The position numbers were made by a program, and so were the translations under genes. Below the pieces are notes generated by a model. It was not told the origin of the DNA. It saw only the letters and a list, made by a program, of their open reading frames with translations, and did no database searches. This document shows, in pieces, positions 14,795 to 16,670 of a stretch of 16,670 nucleotides of DNA (within the stretch, counting starts at the first letter, position 1; every line of letters starts with the position of its first letter). Source of the stretch: Lachnoclostridium sp. UBA7122 (lineage in GTDB: Bacteria > Bacillota > Clostridia > Lachnospirales > Lachnospiraceae); NCBI GenBank assembly GCA_002493085.1, contig DKXQ01000049.1, positions 1 through 16,670 of the forward strand. Reading direction: 5' to 3'.

Positions 14795-15886
14795 ATGGCT
14801 GAAAAACTGGATACAGCAGAAGAGAAAATGGTTCTAGGCTACATAGATAAGATTGAAGAGGGTATTAAGGTATTTAATTCTGGATTTTCATCAAATACTG
14901 AACTTAACGATATCCTTCTTGAGATTGTAAATGTGTTTAGTACAAAAATTCCCCAATTAAAAGATGCTTTACTTTTCAGAATCACTACTGAAGTAACTGA
15001 TGCAAATACAGCAAGGGCATTGCTTATTATGTATTTAGCTGACCATGGAATCGAATTCAAAGGAAAAAATAATGAAGAAAGTGCATCTGTCAAAAGATTT
15101 TGGTCATCCTTTATTACCTGGTTTGAAAATGAACTGCCAGAAATGGAACTTCTTCAGGGGAAATATCTTGAATGGGATAATTGGGATGGTGGAATGTGGA
15201 GGTTATACATAAATTACGATTATGAATTCAAATTATATAGGGGAATAAATTATCCAGATTCATTACAGCATAATACAGGAGATTTTGATGATATTAAAAC
15301 CTTTTTGGAAATTGCTTATAAATACTGGATTATAAACGAAGGCCAAAAGCATTACCAGTTTACTATAGAAGTAAATGAACGATTCAGGATATTTAAACTT
15401 CCCTACAGGATGCAGAATGGAATAATCCTGAAACAAGGGTATAAAACAACTTATGGAATTGACAAAATAATCAATTACAGAATGTTTGAGCGAAAAATTC
15501 GTTTTTCTGAAAATATGATAAACAGCCATGACCTGATGGAAAAAAAGAGTGCCTTGGACTTCATTATTGATGCCCTGCAATATATTGTTTCTATACAGGA
15601 TGGAAATGAAAGAGATAAGAAATATGCTGCTTTGGCATCCAGTGTTAATTCTGGTCAGAACACTAAAGTTTATGCTGTCGTAAAACAAGAAATAAAGGAT
15701 TTAATGAAATTGTCCAACGAATATTTTGACATCAGGCACAATGACTATCTTAATGATGCTAAGGAAAAAAGAGAACCATTAAATGATTCACAGTTTATAG
15801 AATATCTTTATAATCGTGCATATGCCTTACTGTATCTGCTAAGATTAAAAGTTAAAGTGAATGATGATATAGGTGATTTCACATAA
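14795..15886 (+). CDS. Hypothetical cargo protein, 363 residues
   Basis: I do not recognise this protein. It is soluble, acidic and mostly helical, beginning MAEKLDTAEEKMVLGYIDKI, with aromatic-rich central strands (WDNWDGGMWRLYINYDYEFK) and a helical C terminus. The segment EYFDIRHNDYLND (about 314-326), in a long helix bundle near the C terminus, is reminiscent of the Arg/His-containing helices of HEPN-type abortive-infection proteins, but the match is weak. AGGAGG lies eight bases before the ATG. It is transcribed away from the tns operon and sits between it and the repeat array, a common place for transposon cargo such as defence genes. Confidence 0.75.
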   Translation: MAEKLDTAEEKMVLGYIDKIEEGIKVFNSGFSSNTELNDILLEIVNVFSTKIPQLKDALLFRITTEVTDANTARALLIMYLADHGIEFKGKNNEESASVKRFWSSFITWFENELPEMELLQGKYLEWDNWDGGMWRLYINYDYEFKLYRGINYPDSLQHNTGDFDDIKTFLEIAYKYWIINEGQKHYQFTIEVNERFRIFKLPYRMQNGIILKQGYKTTYGIDKIINYRMFERKIRFSENMINSHDLMEKKSALDFIIDALQYIVSIQDGNERDKKYAALASSVNSGQNTKVYAVVKQEIKDLMKLSNEYFDIRHNDYLNDAKEKREPLNDSQFIEYLYNRAYALLYLLRLKVKVNDDIGDFT

Positions 15887-15995
15887 TATGTACTGGTATA
15901 CCTGGCAAGCATAGTTTTTATCCACAATTCTTATTTGCCACTTTAGGGCTTCCTGTATCATACAGACTTTCCTGTAAGAAATATCCCATATTTCT

Positions 15996-16623
15996 CCCAA
16001 CTTTCAAAAAACATTGGGCAAACTTGGGAAAATACAGATTCCTAATCATACCAAAAGGCTCATAGAACCTAAAAATAAAGGACTCCCAAGTCTCTAAAAG
16101 CTGGGAAGGGACTTGGGGATTCCATCTTAAACTTGGGAAAATGCATGTGCATGATTATCTCAAAAAGTCTGAAATCCCCAGAAACATGGTATTCCCAAGT
16201 TTTTAAAAGCTGGGAGAAAACTTGGGGATTTCATCCAAACTTGGGAAAATTTCAAAATTTCAGCTTTCATACAATAAAAAAGCTGCATTGTGTTATAGAT
16301 TTTTACTACCATATCACAAACTTTTTATTTTATAAGTCATAAATATCAAAACAATTTTCAAAAATATATCTTTGCTGATACTGAAAATACATCAAAGAAT
16401 AATTCCCAGAAATTTCTTCTTCCTGCCTTTTTTCACCTTCCCAACTTTTTCCCAAGTTTTCACAAATTTTCCCAACTTTTGAAAAAAATGGGCAAAACTT
16501 GGGGATTTTCCCAAATTTGGGGCAAAACTTGGGAAAATCAATTTTAAACAAAAAACCTGCAACACTTTATAAAATAAGGATTTACAGGCAGTATCTCCTT
16601 ACCAGTTTTTCATTTTCCCAAGT
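15996..16623. repeat. Dense CCCAAGT/ACTTGGG repeat array, candidate transposon end
   Basis: The exact heptamer CCCAAGT starts at 16085, 16194, 16451 and 16617. Its complement ACTTGGG starts at 16022, 16111, 16131, 16220, 16239, 16497 and 16527. Near-copies (CCCAACT at 15996, 16440 and 16471; CCCAAAT/ATTTGGG at 16510 and 16515) raise the total to 16 in 628 bases. Most are flanked as TTTTCCCAAGTTT. Their place beyond tnsA fits the position of multi-site TnsB-binding ends in Tn7-like elements. The mixed orientation is unusual for that, so an independent satellite or operator array remains possible. No protein gene is supported between 15887 and 16670. Confidence 0.65.
16082..16250. repeat. Pair of about 60-bp imperfect direct repeats inside the array
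   Basis: 16082-16142 and 16191-16250 align along their length: TCCCAAGT, TAAAAGCTGGGA, ACTTGGGGATT, CATC and AAACTTGGGAAAAT occur in the same order with a one-base length difference. The repeat-to-repeat offset is 109 bases. This higher-order unit shows that part of the array arose by duplication. Confidence 0.75.
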
Positions 16624-16670
16624 TTCAACCCCATTTTCACTATGTTCATGCAAATTTCTTTTTTGCTGAT

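Noticed and set aside
16330..16551. Minus-strand frame of 73 residues
   Set aside because: Its protein is a translation of the CCCAAGT repeats (repeated GK and PKF units) and has no supporting start signal.
1..16670. tRNA or rRNA genes and element termini with target duplication
   Set aside because: No tRNA-like cloverleaf or rRNA segment was seen, and the two window ends do not form an inverted repeat.

Overview
The window is AT-rich DNA with strong AGGAGG or GGGGG ribosome binding sites, dense terminator hairpins and protein sequences typical of low-GC Gram-positive anaerobes, most likely a Clostridia/Lachnospiraceae-type host (inference from style, no taxonomic search possible). Almost everything recognisable belongs to a mobile element: I read it as a large part of a Tn7/Tn5053-like transposon with cargo. 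Neither outer boundary nor a target-site duplication can be proved inside the window.

Left part (1-2665): a full-length accessory ClpX unfoldase that appears to start at an AUA codon, a PemK/MazF-type toxin without a visible antitoxin, a small Cys-rich protein and a small basic protein. Centre-left (2680-5188): a two-gene minus-strand unit made of a paralogue of the Cys-rich protein and a viroplasmin-domain RNase HI, then a serine resolvase preceded by a well-formed res-like site. Next (5213-6764) come a degenerate tyrosine-recombinase-like protein and two overlapping small genes.

Middle (about 6765-9002): 2.2 kb without convincing protein genes, containing two unusual structures. One is an array of six degenerate 16-bp palindromes at a regular 46-48 bp period (6921-7170). 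The other is a GC-richer tract of about 560 nt (7675-8236) that folds as a large plus-strand structured RNA, with several perfect helices, a C(UUCG)G hairpin and a GNRA loop. A small unknown gene follows (9003-9410).

Right part (9620-14390): a compact minus-strand operon of four overlapping genes, tnsA-tnsB-tnsC-tniQ. TnsB keeps its DDE triad, TnsC its Walker motifs, and TniQ its zinc finger. TnsA is only 114 residues and seems to have lost two catalytic positions (Glu to Gln, Lys to Cys). Upstream lie a perfect 9-bp inverted repeat, an unknown 363-residue cargo gene, and at 15996-16623 a dense array of CCCAAGT/ACTTGGG repeats that may mark the transposon end.

Working model (inference): with TnsA disabled the element would transpose by a copy-in route producing cointegrates. 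The resolvase and its res site would separate these, as in Tn5053/Tn402. The element-borne ClpX could dismantle the TnsB strand-transfer complex, as host ClpX does for MuA. The giant RNA and the 47-bp-period palindromes have no assigned role and are the most likely undescribed components.
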